Under the pieces are notes generated by a model. That model was not told the DNA's origin. It was given only the letters and a program-made list of their open reading frames with translations, and did no database searches. Positions 1 to 11,067 of a stretch of 64,000 nucleotides of DNA are shown in pieces. Origin of the DNA: Eulemur rufifrons (Eukaryota > Chordata > Mammalia > Primates > Lemuridae); contig NC_090989.1 in the NCBI RefSeq assembly GCF_041146395.1, positions 50,742,501 through 50,806,500 on the forward strand, read 5' to 3'. The translations under genes and the position numbers were made by a program. Within the stretch, counting starts at the first letter, position 1; the number at the start of each line of letters is the position of its first letter.

Positions 1-715
1 CATACACTATGTGAAATATGCGAAATAAATTTTACACAAATATGAACTTACACACTTATAGACAAAAAAAGAAAGGACACTTATCAATAGTTATCTTTTG
101 GAGAAGGTAGTATGGAATTCTTCTTCTTTTCTCACTATCTGAAATACTTCCAAATTTTTGCTCAAGTGCAGAAAAAGAGACAAATAAAATTAAACAGTTA
201 AAAAAATGGCCCATTCCCTCTGAGGCTGTCCATAAACCACCTGGAAAATTTATCATTTAGCCCTTAAATTTTAAAAGAATACGTCAGTGCAGAATCATTG
301 CTGGAAGGGGTTTGAAAAGCCATGTAGGTAAAACATCTTTGCTGCCCACACTCTTTAACTTATGTTTGTGAAATTTTCAATATATACTGATCTAGCCACT
401 GATTAAAATTCTCCAAATGTTTAGAAGTCCCTATTCCTTGAGGTAGAACAATCCTTAATAATTTAGGAAACTTCATAGGATGAATGAAATTTTTATTCTT
501 AACTTTTCTCACTGGTTTTACTTCTACCTTCTGACATAACTTGGAAGAAATATAATCCTTCTTTCACAAATACTGTAATTGAAGACAACTCTAATATGTA
601 TTGAAGGTTTCTTTGGGCTACACATCCTCAATTCCTTTAATCCACTGTAATTTACTTGGGGTGCTATGAATTTCTTTTTCTATACCGGTTGCATTTCTTT
701 GAGAATACCTGAGCC

Positions 716-883
716 CAGTGTTTCTGAAACTTAAGCATGCATCAAAATCACCAAGAAGGCTCGTGATCACTGGGTCCTACTCCCAGAATTTCTGATTTAG
801 TAAGTCCTGAATTTTCATTTTAAAGCAAATCCCCAGGAGATGCTAGTGCTGCTAATCTGGAGATCACAATTTGAGAACTGCTG
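716..883 (-). mobile_element. MER5A (hAT-Charlie MITE)
   Basis: It runs from CAGTGTTTCTGAAACTTAAG through GCATGCATCAAAATCACC and CCCAGAATTTCTGATTTAGT to ATTTGAGAACTGCTG. The internal order and inverted CAGTG/CTG ends match MER5A in reverse. Confidence 0.85.
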
Positions 884-2929
884 CTCTTATCTTATTAATC
901 CTTCAACACCTGAACACAGTGGTCTCCATGAGGGCTGAGCACTGTGGAGGACTCCAGTTCTTCTCTGTGTTGAATTCTGTAAGTGCAAGCCCCAAATGGC
1001 ATGAGCTCCCTTGGTAGCCACACACTGACAGTGCTTCATAAAGGCTGTAGTCACCAACAACCCCTAAAACCTTTTCAGTAACTTGCCAATGATCCAGATT
1101 TCCTTCATATTTTACTTATGCAATTGTATTTCTGAATCCAAGAGTAAAACTTCCATTCATCTTTAATAAGCTACATTTTGCTAGCTTTCAGAGTTGAATT
1201 GTGACTTTAAGATTGGGTAAGCACTTCAAAAGAGATTCCAGGTTAGAAAAACAGTGAAAGAAAGGTGGTACAAGGGATGCCAAAAATGCTGTGTATTTTG
1301 TGCATTGCACAAAGACACCCAGTTATGGCTACGAGCAGGACTTAAATACAGCCTTTGCTTTGTTCCTTGAGCACTGGCCCTGGCACGAAGTGAAGGGAGG
1401 GGTGCCTATTTCAACCCATCAGCACAAAGGAAGTGCTTTTTTGTAATTTGGAAAAGAATCACATATACATTAGCAATAGCCAGGGTTTGGAGACAGGAAA
1501 ATGTAAAGCTTTTGTTGAAGACTCCAGGTTTTGTTAAGATAGGATTGGCCTGTCCAAAATAGATGGTTTAAATACAGCTGTAGACAATACTATTTTGCCA
1601 AAGGAAATCTTACATGAAAGCCTAAAATAGAAAGCAGATAAAAAGAAGAACCAGAGCTGTGCCCTTGCTTGGCTTCCCTCCCTTGATCCTACAGGAATCC
1701 TGAGGCTGCTCTGCAGAAGCACAGACACTGCCGTTTGACAGGCGCTACTACAGGCAAGCCGATGGGCTGTGAAGCGGAAAAGCTGAATCTGACTCAACTG
1801 TGCAGGGCACTGAATGCTGGAATAAAGAAGTGGATTTGATTAGGTATTTAATACAATATCATGAGAGAACAAAACCTCTTTTTCTAAGACACCTGTTATT
1901 TCTCTTTAATTAGGCATAATGATTTCCTGAAGGAAACCAAATCTCAATAATGCTTAGAAAAGATTTATCATTACACTGGACCAAAATTTCACACACTGAA
2001 GAGTGAACACAATAGCAGTAAAATGCTCACGGAGTTTGTTTAAATTTAGCAGTCACCTTTGTTTACCTTTTATGGTCCTAAATATACTGAGTTAAAATTT
2101 AGTTTAGCATTTATAACATGCCCTGTCATAAAGTTCTATTCTTGGGTGAAAAACTGCTGTCCTGCATCTTCTATATTTCTCTAGATAGTAAAATGTATTA
2201 TGTGCTTTGCAAAATGATACTCAAATGCTTATTTATAAGCTAAAAGGAACCTTCATGCTCTATGATATTATTATAATGTGATAATATATACTCTAGGTTA
2301 AGGATAAGTGTTGTTGGGCTCCCTGGCAGCAAAGCAAAGGCAATACAAGCAAATCTATAAATGACATAAAATGGTTTATACTACTCTTATTTTAGCTAAT
2401 AAAGGGGGAATTTTCATTTTGAAGTAGTAATTGCTTTTGTCAATTAATCTTGAGAGGTTTTTTTAAGGAAGATTTTACATAAAGGGCAATAAACAATATA
2501 CTTATGATAAAGAACTAAAACATTTCACAATTAATTCTTTTGAAAAACAGGCAAAATTATGTATTTGTGCAAAATTTTCTCTTTCAGCTCTTGGAAAGCT
2601 TGACTTCATTTTACAAGAACTCACTACATTGATGTTTCATCTACTGGGGCTTAAGAGAGATATATATATATATGTATAAAAGGTGATGTGTAGGAATCTG
2701 GCCAGAAACTATATTAATTTCGTGTTGTGAAGTTTAAATAACTAACATTTGGAGTGATTCATTTTTTAAAAATTCATGTTAAAGTATTAAACAAAGATTT
2801 GAACAAATATAAGTGAATAAGTAGCAAAATGCATCAGTGTTTATTTGTAGCTACACGAATAAATGCCTAAGCAGCTATCCATATTTCTGCTTGGATCACA
2901 AGGGGTTATGACACTTGTCCTTTGACTGT

Positions 2930-3020
2930 TAGAATTCAGTGAATTCATGAACTCCCTGAAGGCAGGAGGCAGCTAACAGAGTGGGTGAAACAGTGTATGG
3001 CTCAATAAATATTTACTGAT
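2930..3020 (+). mobile_element. L2 LINE 3-prime end remnant
   Basis: AACTCCCTGAAGGCAGGAGG leads to GTATGGCTCAATAAATATTT, the usual L2 tail pattern. Confidence 0.65.
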
Positions 3021-3464
3021 TAAAAAAAAACTCTGAAAATTATTCTTAAAAAATAAATAAACCACTTTTAGAAAGTAAAGGTGTATATTCCAAGTTATAT
3101 ATAACTTATATATATAACTTGTGTCTTATCAAATCTCTTCAAACTTTCTAAATTTTCAAACTAAGTGAAAAAAAAAAACACAGAACAATGAATGCTAAAG
3201 GTGACTAATAATCAACTGAGGGAAATGACAATGGTTAAGATTTCCAAGTTTTCACTGAGGCATATAGGTGGCTAAATGACAAACTGATTTCATGATTTAT
3301 CTCATATAGAAATGTAAGGAAGTTGTTAAAAAAGAAAATCTTTACCCTATATTTTGCCAAACCAAATCCCAGAGGCAAATGTTTCCGAGTACAGTATCAC
3401 TAACAGGACAGACTGGAACTGTTAGTATCAGCAGATTCAACATAACTGAATTTATTTTCTTTTT

Positions 3465-3801
3465 CTTTCTTTTTTTTTTTTTTTTGAGACAGAGTCTCAC
3501 TCTGTTGCCTGAGCTAGAGTGCTGTAGTGTCAGCCTAGCTCACAGCAACCTCAAACTCCTGGGCTCAAGCAAACCTCCTGTCTCAGCCTCCCGAGTAGCT
3601 GGGACTACAGGCATGCGCCATCATGCCTGGCTAATTTTTTATAGACATATTTTTAGTTGTCTAGATAATTTCTTTTTATTTTTAGTAGAGACAGGGTCTC
3701 GCTCTTGCTCAGGCTGGTCTCGAACTCCTGAGCTCAAACGATCCACCTGCCTCGGCCTCCCAGAGTGCTAGGATTACAGGCGTGAGCCACCATACCAGGC
3801 C
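3465..3801 (-). mobile_element. Alu SINE, strepsirrhine type, full length
   Basis: This dimeric Alu is in reverse orientation: poly-T, then GAGACAGAGTCTCACTCTG, ending GAGCCACCATACCAGGCC. The expanded A-rich middle linker and the AGTGTCAGCCTAGCTCACAG right arm are of the lemur type. It is flanked by direct repeats TATTTTCTTTTT at 3453-3464 and 3802-3813. It lies in sense orientation relative to CBLB. Confidence 0.95.
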
Positions 3802-4481
3802 TATTTTCTTTTTGTTGATTTCTAACTAATGCAGCAGATAGTTTATTGAGCCTCTTCATTTTTATTTTTATTCTTCTCTTCAGAAATTTAAAAGGAAATT
3901 ACTGTAAAAAATTAGTTTACATTAGTTTTTCCTTAAAGATCAATAATTTTTCAGTAGACACAGAGGCATTAAAAATAAAAATACCAACAAAACAATAAAA
4001 CACAGGTATTTCAGAAAAACTTGTCTGTTCATGTTTTAACAATATAACTTACCAAAATCTTATGTTTTGAATAAACTTATGACACTAAGTCATATCTAGT
4101 AAAATTTTTAAAACTTATTAGGAAAGACTGATCAGGAGAGATTGATTCTAAAACTTGTCCCCATTACTATTAGCCCAATCGCCTAGCTGTTCTGGTTCTC
4201 ATGGATGCCTTTTGTAACAGAAGGGTGTTATTTGGACTGGCTGATCTCTATAGCGTCATTTCTAAATTCTATGATTCCTTATTGCTCTTGCCATCTTTGT
4301 AATCCTTTTAGCATTAAACCAGTCAACTGACAAACAAACCTACCAACTGCTACTCTCACCACCCAGAGGTTGTCCTGCTAGGGATGTAGACAGCTAATTA
4401 ATCACTAATGTTTATTGGATACTATGATCTTGGGAAATTTTTGCTTTAAGTGAATAGTTTTCTTTGGCTTTTCCCTCCTAC

Positions 4482-4622
4482 CTGAAGGAAGAAGAAAAAG
4501 GTCCTGTCCTGAGGATGGTCGGCTACTGGAGCCAGGAGGTTTTGAATGCTCGATGAGACTATGCCTTGCGGGAGGTGGGGGAGGTGGGAGGGATGGAGGG
4601 AGGGCATCAAAAGCATCTTCAC
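4482..4622 (-). CDS. CBLB: CBLB exon: C-terminal polyproline segment (about residues 811-857)
   Basis: This 141-bp exon starts by completing a glycine codon, then encodes [38 protein letters not shown] and QDLFLLPS plus one base of an aspartate codon. It carries a six-proline run and a serine-rich segment. The acceptor is ATGCAG and the donor GTAGGA, with both ends phase 1. It is the last CBLB exon I can find in the window. The remaining part, from about DPFVDLA through the UBA domain to the stop, is not present in 1-4481. Confidence 0.96.
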
Positions 4623-7243
4623 CTGCATTTAAAGAAAGGCTGATATCAACAACAGAACTTCATTAATCAAAACACACAGTATCAAGCAAAAGTAATGATC
4701 AATTTTCTCTTGCTGCTTATAAAGAATTTCACTTGCAGGGTTTATCCAGCAGTTCACCGACTTTGATAATGGGATCTAATTATTTTGTGGGAGTGTTTGG
4801 ATAGAAACACACACATACATACAAACACACCCAAGCGAACTTTTTGTATCTCCCAGGCCTTTTATAAAAAGAAGCATTACAAGTTATGAAATAGCTTATG
4901 GTTCACTTGTAACCTTTATGATATTAGGACACTAGAGGTTTGAACAAAACATTACTATCAGTCACACCATCAAAACAGAATTTTCCATGTAACTAAAAGA
5001 GTTTGTAGCCTCTAATGAGAAAATCACACCATGTATATATAATTTGATGTCATCAAATAGTTTAGATTATTCTATACAGTTTATTCTACTGGATTTTAAT
5101 TCATTTAAACCAATGTTCCATACATTTGATTTATTGTCAAAATATACAGAAAATGCATCCAGAGCAGAGGAATATGATATTTTTTCTACTTATCTAATAC
5201 TGCTAAAGAACAGTTAAATATAGACCACCTTTTGTGGTCCCAAAAGCTACTTACTTACATTTGTGTATTTCCCAAATTTACTAACTGTAGAATATTACAG
5301 CATGCTTTTATGTCTACTCATTTGTACCCCATCACACCTTACTATTCTACTCATATTTTCCTTTATCTTGATTCTTTAAAAAAATAAAATAATATATATT
5401 TTATGTATTTTTGTAAGCTATCTCAAACACTTTGTGAATGAGACAGGGTACATATAAATACCCACACATTCTAATGATAAAAATTCATATGCATTTAAGT
5501 TGAACATATAAGCATATTAAAAAAAAATATTTTACCATTCACTGAGCTTGCCTGCAAAAAATGTGCAGAATATTTTCTCTAATCATTATAAATATTTTTC
5601 TAATTTAAAATATGTGAAGATACAGGAGAGAAAGCATTGCTATCATTCCAATCTTCAGCTATCTGCTACATTCTCATATTTATTCAAATATTTTTTCAGC
5701 CCTTAAATATCAGGCACCATGCCACGCACATGAGTGATACAAAGATCAAAATCATAAGGTCCTGACTCAAGATTCCATGAGAGGAGCTAAAAAAGGTTCA
5801 CAAATAGGTATGAAAAGCAGGTGAAAGGGTTACATTGGTCCCATAAGACAGCTATATGCACTGAAGAGGGAAGAGAAATGTAGACAATTGGCATTCAGAG
5901 AAGTGTTGAAGAACAGGAAGTACTGGGACATCAGAGGGATCAAAAATTTATTCATCAAATACAAGGATGAGGTCTTCCAAGCAGAGTGGATGTTATGAAC
6001 AAAGAATGAGATGCACAAGAAGATCTAGAGGGAGGTCAAGTTAAAAAGATAGGTTGGAACATCTATTTGCACTGTTCAATAAAGTAGTCACACATTCACA
6101 TATAGCTGTTTAAATTTATCTTAACAAAAATCCAGTTCCATACTTACACTTAACCATATACAAACATATAGATCCTTTACATCACCACAAAAAGTTCTAC
6201 TGGACAATGCTGATCTAGGTGATGAAGATTTAGGTAACATATCAGGAACTGATATACAGGAATAAATGGAAGGGAGAGAAAGGCTATAGAGGTAAGGAAG
6301 TTAGGAGGGTTTTATAATTAATGTAGATGAGAATAGAGGCCTGAACTACAAAGAGAACAGGAGCAAAAAACACTGCAATTGTGTAATTCTAAACACCAGT
6401 CAATGGTATTTGTGAGAAAATAGAAAGGTTCATTCCATATTTCTGGTGGCCTAATAGCCAATTCAGAAAAACTTATAAATGGACCTTCATTATACATTAT
6501 TTTATGTTAGGGTTACTTGTTACTGCAAAGCCTTAAGGTGCATGAAGATTCTAATTATCTTCCTCTAAAAATAGGGTGAGAAGCTTCCTAACTAGAATTA
6601 ATGAAATTCATAGTGACACAGGCAATTTCAACAAACATACACACTTATGTGTACCTTCACATGTGTATACAAACACATATTAGAATGTTTTTGCATATTA
6701 TAATTTGAAACAAGCAAATTGAGATTTTTTTGAATGTGTTATAGTTGTAAATAGTTTGAATAAAACAGCACTTATACTCGGTTCTCCACATACCAATATA
6801 TAATTTCCCATAATTTAATTAGCATAAGTGAAACTGGGTCATTTCATGCCGAAAGAAAAGTAAGTTCTGATTTATTAAGAATTATTATAGTTCAAGAAAA
6901 TCTCAATTAACACTTCAAGTCATCACTTCAAAACTATCAGAATACAAGGGCCTAGAGGAATGAACAATGCTCTCATGTGTTTTAAGACTGCATTTAGCAT
7001 GCAGGAGACAACCTGGTAAATCCCCGTCTGATGGCCAGCTATTTACACTATTACTTTAATCATCTAAATGGAGTAATGGTCACATGAACTTGGGAGCCAC
7101 CATCACCTGGAGAACTCACTCTAATTTCAGGCAAATTCACAAAGCAGTGAGTCTGCATTACATTGAACTCTGAATTCTGATAATTCTGATATTGAGAGAA
7201 GAAGCAGGGGTAGTTCGCTTAAAATTTTTGTAAAGGTTTCAAC
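4623..7243 (-). other. CBLB: CBLB intron, 2.6 kb
   Basis: This is AT-rich non-coding sequence. 5690-6060 reads like an old degraded interspersed repeat. About 6062-6220 looks like a remnant of a small DNA transposon. I recognise nothing else. Confidence 0.85.
6062..6220. mobile_element. Possible DNA-transposon remnant
   Basis: Ends resembling CACTGTTCAATAAAGTAGTC and, near the right side, CTACTGGACAATGCTG recall a small MITE whose ends read as a partly inverted GTCCAATAG-type motif. The interior is too diverged to place. Confidence 0.4.
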
Positions 7244-7375
7244 CTAATGGAGGGATGAGAAGATCATAATCAGAGGGCGTCCTGTTGAGTGAAGAACCAT
7301 GCTTTGGATTGTCCCGAGTTGGAGGCCTGGCAGGTGGTAATGGCACTGGATCAGAGGCTGAATCAAAAACATCTC
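7244..7375 (-). CDS. CBLB: CBLB exon: proline-rich and TPSDYDLL segment (about residues 767-810)
   Basis: This 132-bp exon encodes [20 protein letters not shown] then [20 protein letters not shown] and PPL. It contains a [12 protein letters not shown]3-ligand motif and a TPSDYDLL tyrosine site. The sequence appears identical to human at the protein level as far as I can recall. The acceptor is CTCTAG. The donor reads GTTGAA, by far the weakest of the set, lacking the usual purine at +3 and G at +5. Phase 1 at both ends and a length divisible by three make it a possible cassette exon. Confidence 0.96.
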
Positions 7376-7491
7376 CTAGAGGATAACACAAAACCTTAAT
7401 GTATTTTCAGTACAACAATGGTATGGAATTTTGCCTTTAAATTCTGACCATTAAGATGTGGATCACAAAGGAGAATATATTCTATACATAC
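7376..7491 (-). other. CBLB: CBLB short intron, 116 bp
   Basis: The intron opens with GTATGT and ends TCCTCTAG in the sense direction. It is the only short intron in a gene whose other introns here run from 1.6 to 18 kb. It joins a phase-1 donor to a phase-1 acceptor. Confidence 0.93.
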
Positions 7492-7589
7492 CCTTTAAAC
7501 ATATGCCTAATTCAGGAATGTTTGATTTCTTCATCTCCGAAGACGTACCATGTGTTCCATTCAATATACAATGACCATTATCACAAGAC
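7492..7589 (-). CDS. CBLB: CBLB exon: short linker (about residues 735-766)
   Basis: This 98-bp exon completes an arginine codon and then encodes [20 protein letters not shown] and [12 protein letters not shown] plus one base of a glycine codon. The SCDNGHC opening matches CBLB exactly. The second half is more divergent than any other exon here: [10 protein letters not shown] against GPSSEKKSN as I recall human, which is one extra codon, and ELGICLKG against DLSIYLKG. The acceptor is TTTAG and the donor the strong GTATGT. It enters in phase 2 and leaves in phase 1, so skipping alone frameshifts. Only 116 bp of intron separate it from the next exon. Confidence 0.94.
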
Positions 7590-7788
7590 CTAAAGCAGAG
7601 AACAAAAGACAAAATCATATAAGGATAATTACTTTCCACTTAAAAGTCATTTGGGAAATAAAAGGAACTAGCATCCTTGCTTATTTAATAAAGTTTGAGA
7701 CTAAATATATTTCATTTCCTTTTACTGGAAAAAGTACCCAGCAGTATTATCTAAATACTCTTATTCCTTATTTTAAAAAGCAGAAGTA

Positions 7789-8097
7789 GGCTGGGCATGG
7801 TCACACCTGTAATCCTAGCACTTTGGGAGGACTATGCAGAAGAATCGTCTGAGGCCAGCCAGTTGTTTGAGACCAGCCTGATCAAGAGAGAGACCTTGCC
7901 TCTACAAAAGGTAGAAAAATTAGTCAGGCGTGGTGGCGTGTGTCTGTAGTCCCAGCTACTTGGGAGGCTGAGGCAGGAGTATCACTTGAGCCCCAGGAGC
8001 TCAAGGTTGCAGTGAGCTATGACGAGGCCATTGCGCTGCTCTAGCCTGGGTGAAAGGGTGAGGCCCTGTCTCAAAAAAAAAAAAAAAAAAAACAAAA
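7789..8097 (+). mobile_element. Alu SINE, AluJ-like older copy
   Basis: This copy starts GGCTGGGCATGGTCACACCT and ends in a long A tail. The right arm reads GCAGTGAGCTATGACGAGGC, closer to ancestral AluJ than to the lemur form, and the expanded linker is missing. The target-site duplication AAAAAGCAGAAGTA (7775-7788) matches AAAAAGCAGAAATA (8098-8111). It is antisense to CBLB. Confidence 0.93.
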
Positions 8098-8399
8098 AAA
8101 AAGCAGAAATAAATATTCCATGGAAGACAAATAGTCTCTTCCTTTTTTAAACTAAAACCAAGAATTACCAGGGCCACAAAAACTGTTGATATCCTAAACC
8201 CTTATGTGAAATTAACATATCTCTTTGAAAGAGTTCAATAATACCTGGTCAAGTTTTTGAAGTAACAAAGAAGTATGCACCAAGAAAAAAAAATATATAA
8301 CAGTCCCAAAGACTTCATTATTTGTCATTGGCATTTAATACCATATTTTTGTTTGTGTAACTTAAACTTTGCTTGTAATGAAAATAAGCCAGAACCCAT

Positions 8400-8437
8400 A
8401 AAAGAAGAAAAATTATTAAAGAAGAAAAATTATTAAA
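8400..8437. repeat. Short tandem duplication
   Basis: AAGAAGAAAAATTATTAAA occurs twice back to back. Confidence 0.9.
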
Positions 8438-9989
8438 CTTTCAGTAATTCCATTAAAATTCTGACAGGAATATGCAAAGACCTAGAGCCTGTGGTACTAT
8501 TTCACCACCGCGAAGAACAAAACTCTGGCCCTCTGACACTGTAGAAAAGTGACATTAGCAAAGTCCTCGGGTACACTGCAAGTACAGTATTTTAATCTGG
8601 ATGTGTGTAAAGAGTACTATACACTAGAGAGTAAGTTTGAATTGTTGGTATTAATACTTTGGAAGCATAAGATGAAAACAATAAATAAAATTGGGGCATG
8701 GGAAGATAGCAGCAGGAAGAGAAGAAGCATATTTTGCCTTCAGCAAATAGCTGTGTAACAATTAACTAACAAAGAGCTATAGAAAGCAGAGTTTACATTT
8801 TACTTTTCTCTGATTTACTCTGAATTCTTAGAGCAAAGTTAAAGTACATACATAATGGAGGAGAGGTGGATATTTGAATAGATATTGCAAGAGTACTTCA
8901 TTTGAAATTCATTTCTATTCTCTCTGGAGGCCACTTCTCTTTAAGGGGCCAGAGATGGTTCATTTAAAAATAGTTATCATGCATTGAATCTTCATAATAA
9001 TGATGGATTTTTACTGAAACTGAATTGAATTATTCATTTACTGTTTCACTTTTTCCACATATTGACAATTTACTTCTCCTGATGTTCCAAAGTGGGGGAG
9101 AAATACATAGGAAAAGGAAGTGTTAAGCTTAAAGAGTACTTTGGAGAGGGCATAAGAAGAAACTTCATCCATCAGCTTTTAAGAACAAATTAGATAAAGA
9201 ATTCACTCCAATTAAGTTTAGGGATTATCAACATTTATTACCTCTCCGTAACAGCAGAAAGATGGTAATGATGGTTATAATTCAAATTTATTTTCAGGAT
9301 TTGGGAGCCGTGGACCAAAAATCTCATCCATATGATGTAACAATTAAAATTTAACATATTACAATTATACTCCTCACTTATCCAGCAAGGAAAAAAATTA
9401 GATTCCCAAAGAGAACAAAAAACCTTTTATTTCAGTTTTTAAAAAGTACTACACATTTTGTAAGAGCCAAAGGAACTGAAAATTGTAACAATTTATATTT
9501 GATGAGAAGAAATAACTTTTTTCTTTAACAGATCAATAGCCATTAGGTTCTTCTGATATATCAAATTGCTTCCCAGTTATTTCTTTGCCTTACCAATAGT
9601 ACTATTTCATCAACAAATGTCTTAAATACTAGCAATTAGCAAGAACTGCACTGGTTCTTGCTTTAAAAAATGAAATGTTGGACTACAGACTGTCAATAAT
9701 CCTGGGCAATAATTCTGTAGAGTGTTGATGGTTTTAACTATGATAACTTATCCAGACTACTGGTTAAAATGAAGATTTGCTTCTCTTTTCCAAGTATTGT
9801 GTTTTCTATCTCAGTGAGATACTTGAAGAAGAGCATTACATTTTTTAAAAATTTTTCATCTAAAAAGAACACTCCACTCATAAAATGCATTCAGTTAACT
9901 GACTTGACCTTGAAAGGAAATGGCACAGTAAGATGACTGAAGTGCTCCCCAGCTCTCCAATCCCTCAGTTAGTAAATGGAGACCTGTGG

Positions 9990-10115
9990 ACTGCAAGGCC
10001 ACCAGCAGTAGGTGAGCCCTATTCTGTGTGCCTAGCACAGTTCTAAGAATGTTACACAAAGGAAACTGGAGCCCAGAAAGTAAGTTTTGAAGCTGAGATT
10101 TGATTACTGAGTACT
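9990..10115 (+). mobile_element. MIR SINE fragment, weak
   Basis: TGTGTGCCTAGCACAGTTCT followed closely by AGGAAACTGGAGCCCAGAAA looks like MIR with the middle lost. Confidence 0.5.
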
Positions 10116-10920
10116 TCATATATGTCAGAGGGAAAAAAAGAGAAGTATCATTCCAGTTTAATATTTCAATTATATACATGCAGAATCATGCTTAAAGCCA
10201 AACTAATATTTTAATACAAACAAGCCATTGTAACTCACATACCTCAACGGGGCTTTCACTTCAAAGACCAAGGATATCCCCTTTAGAGTGAGAATAAACA
10301 AACAGAAAGAAGAAATATCCCACCATTCCTCACATTCTTATTTGATCCAAGGAAACGCAAAATAGTACTTGATTAAAAAACAGTTAAGGGAAACAACTTT
10401 AGGTTTTTTTTTTTTCACTTCCTCAAGATCTGAATGGAAGTACAAACCACATCAACAAGGGAAATGAATATAAATTATACTAGTCTATCCATCATGAAAA
10501 AAATTTTAAAGGAGGTTGCCATAATACCTTTGTTTCTATGCACTAATTTTTTATATGTGCTTAGAACTGATAAAATACATTAAAATAGCTTATTGAAATT
10601 ACATAAATTAATCACCAGTATATGTAGTGTATAGCAAAATTTTATGAGAGTATATTTTTCTTTAGGGGAGGGCAACAAAATATTCCATTACATTTACTAG
10701 CCAACTAATTTAGTCAAATTACATCCTGATTAATGGGAAATCTGCACCTTTTAGTTTTCTCTGAAAATAATGCAAAAAATGGTATATAGGAAGGGAGGCT
10801 TTGAGCAGGAAACCAAGGATTTCTAAATAAATAGATGTGATTCAACAGCTTAAAAACAAACATCACAAATGACAATGCTTATGCAGATGTAAGGTGGTAA
10901 AAAGCTGCCCATATTCTTAC

Positions 10921-11067
10921 CGACCAGGAGGTTTTACATTATGACAATGAGATGGTTGTGAATTCAGGGAAACAGGATGGGATGAAGGAATCTTGTATTC
11001 ATCGTCATCTTCCTCTACTGGGTCTCTTGTTTTCTCTGAAAGAGAATTTGCTAACGAACCAGTACAC
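10921..11067 (-). CDS. CBLB: CBLB exon: second YxxP site and acidic stretch (about residues 685-734)
   Basis: This 147-bp exon begins with the base that completes lysine 685, followed by [19 protein letters not shown] and [18 protein letters not shown], and ends [11 protein letters not shown] plus CG. EYKIP contains Y709, the second YxxP site. I recall CTGPLANS and KPPVRS in human, against CTGSLANS and KPPGR here, so two substitutions are likely. The acceptor is GCTAG and the donor GTAAGA, phase 2 on both sides. At 147 bp it could be skipped in frame. Confidence 0.96.

Larger units (their letters stand above)
1..4481 (-). other. CBLB: CBLB intron, partial (downstream of the [10 protein letters not shown] exon)
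   Basis: This is at least 4.48 kb of intron. It holds a MER5A copy (716-883), an L2 3-prime-end remnant (about 2930-3020) and a full-length minus-strand Alu (3465-3801). I translated it against the missing C-terminal Cbl-b sequence by eye and saw no further exon. The rest is AT-rich sequence in which I recognise nothing. Confidence 0.8.
7590..10920 (-). other. CBLB: CBLB intron, 3.3 kb
   Basis: The intron contains an AluJ-like copy (7789-8097) about 200 bp upstream, in gene sense, of the 98-bp exon. A direct repeat of about 18 bp lies at 8400-8437, and a weak MIR-like stretch near 9990-10110. The remainder is unremarkable AT-rich sequence. Confidence 0.85.

Noticed and set aside
3379..3771. 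130-codon plus-strand frame containing [20 protein letters not shown]
   Set aside because: This is translated Alu sequence, a well-known false gene signature.
1..4481. Search for the final CBLB exons with the UBA domain
   Set aside because: No minus-strand segment encoding the known C-terminal motifs was found, so they must lie outside the window.
4446..4628. 60-codon minus-strand frame over the CBLB exon
   Set aside because: It is a different frame of exon 4482-4622. The frame encoding [11 protein letters not shown] is the one that splices correctly.
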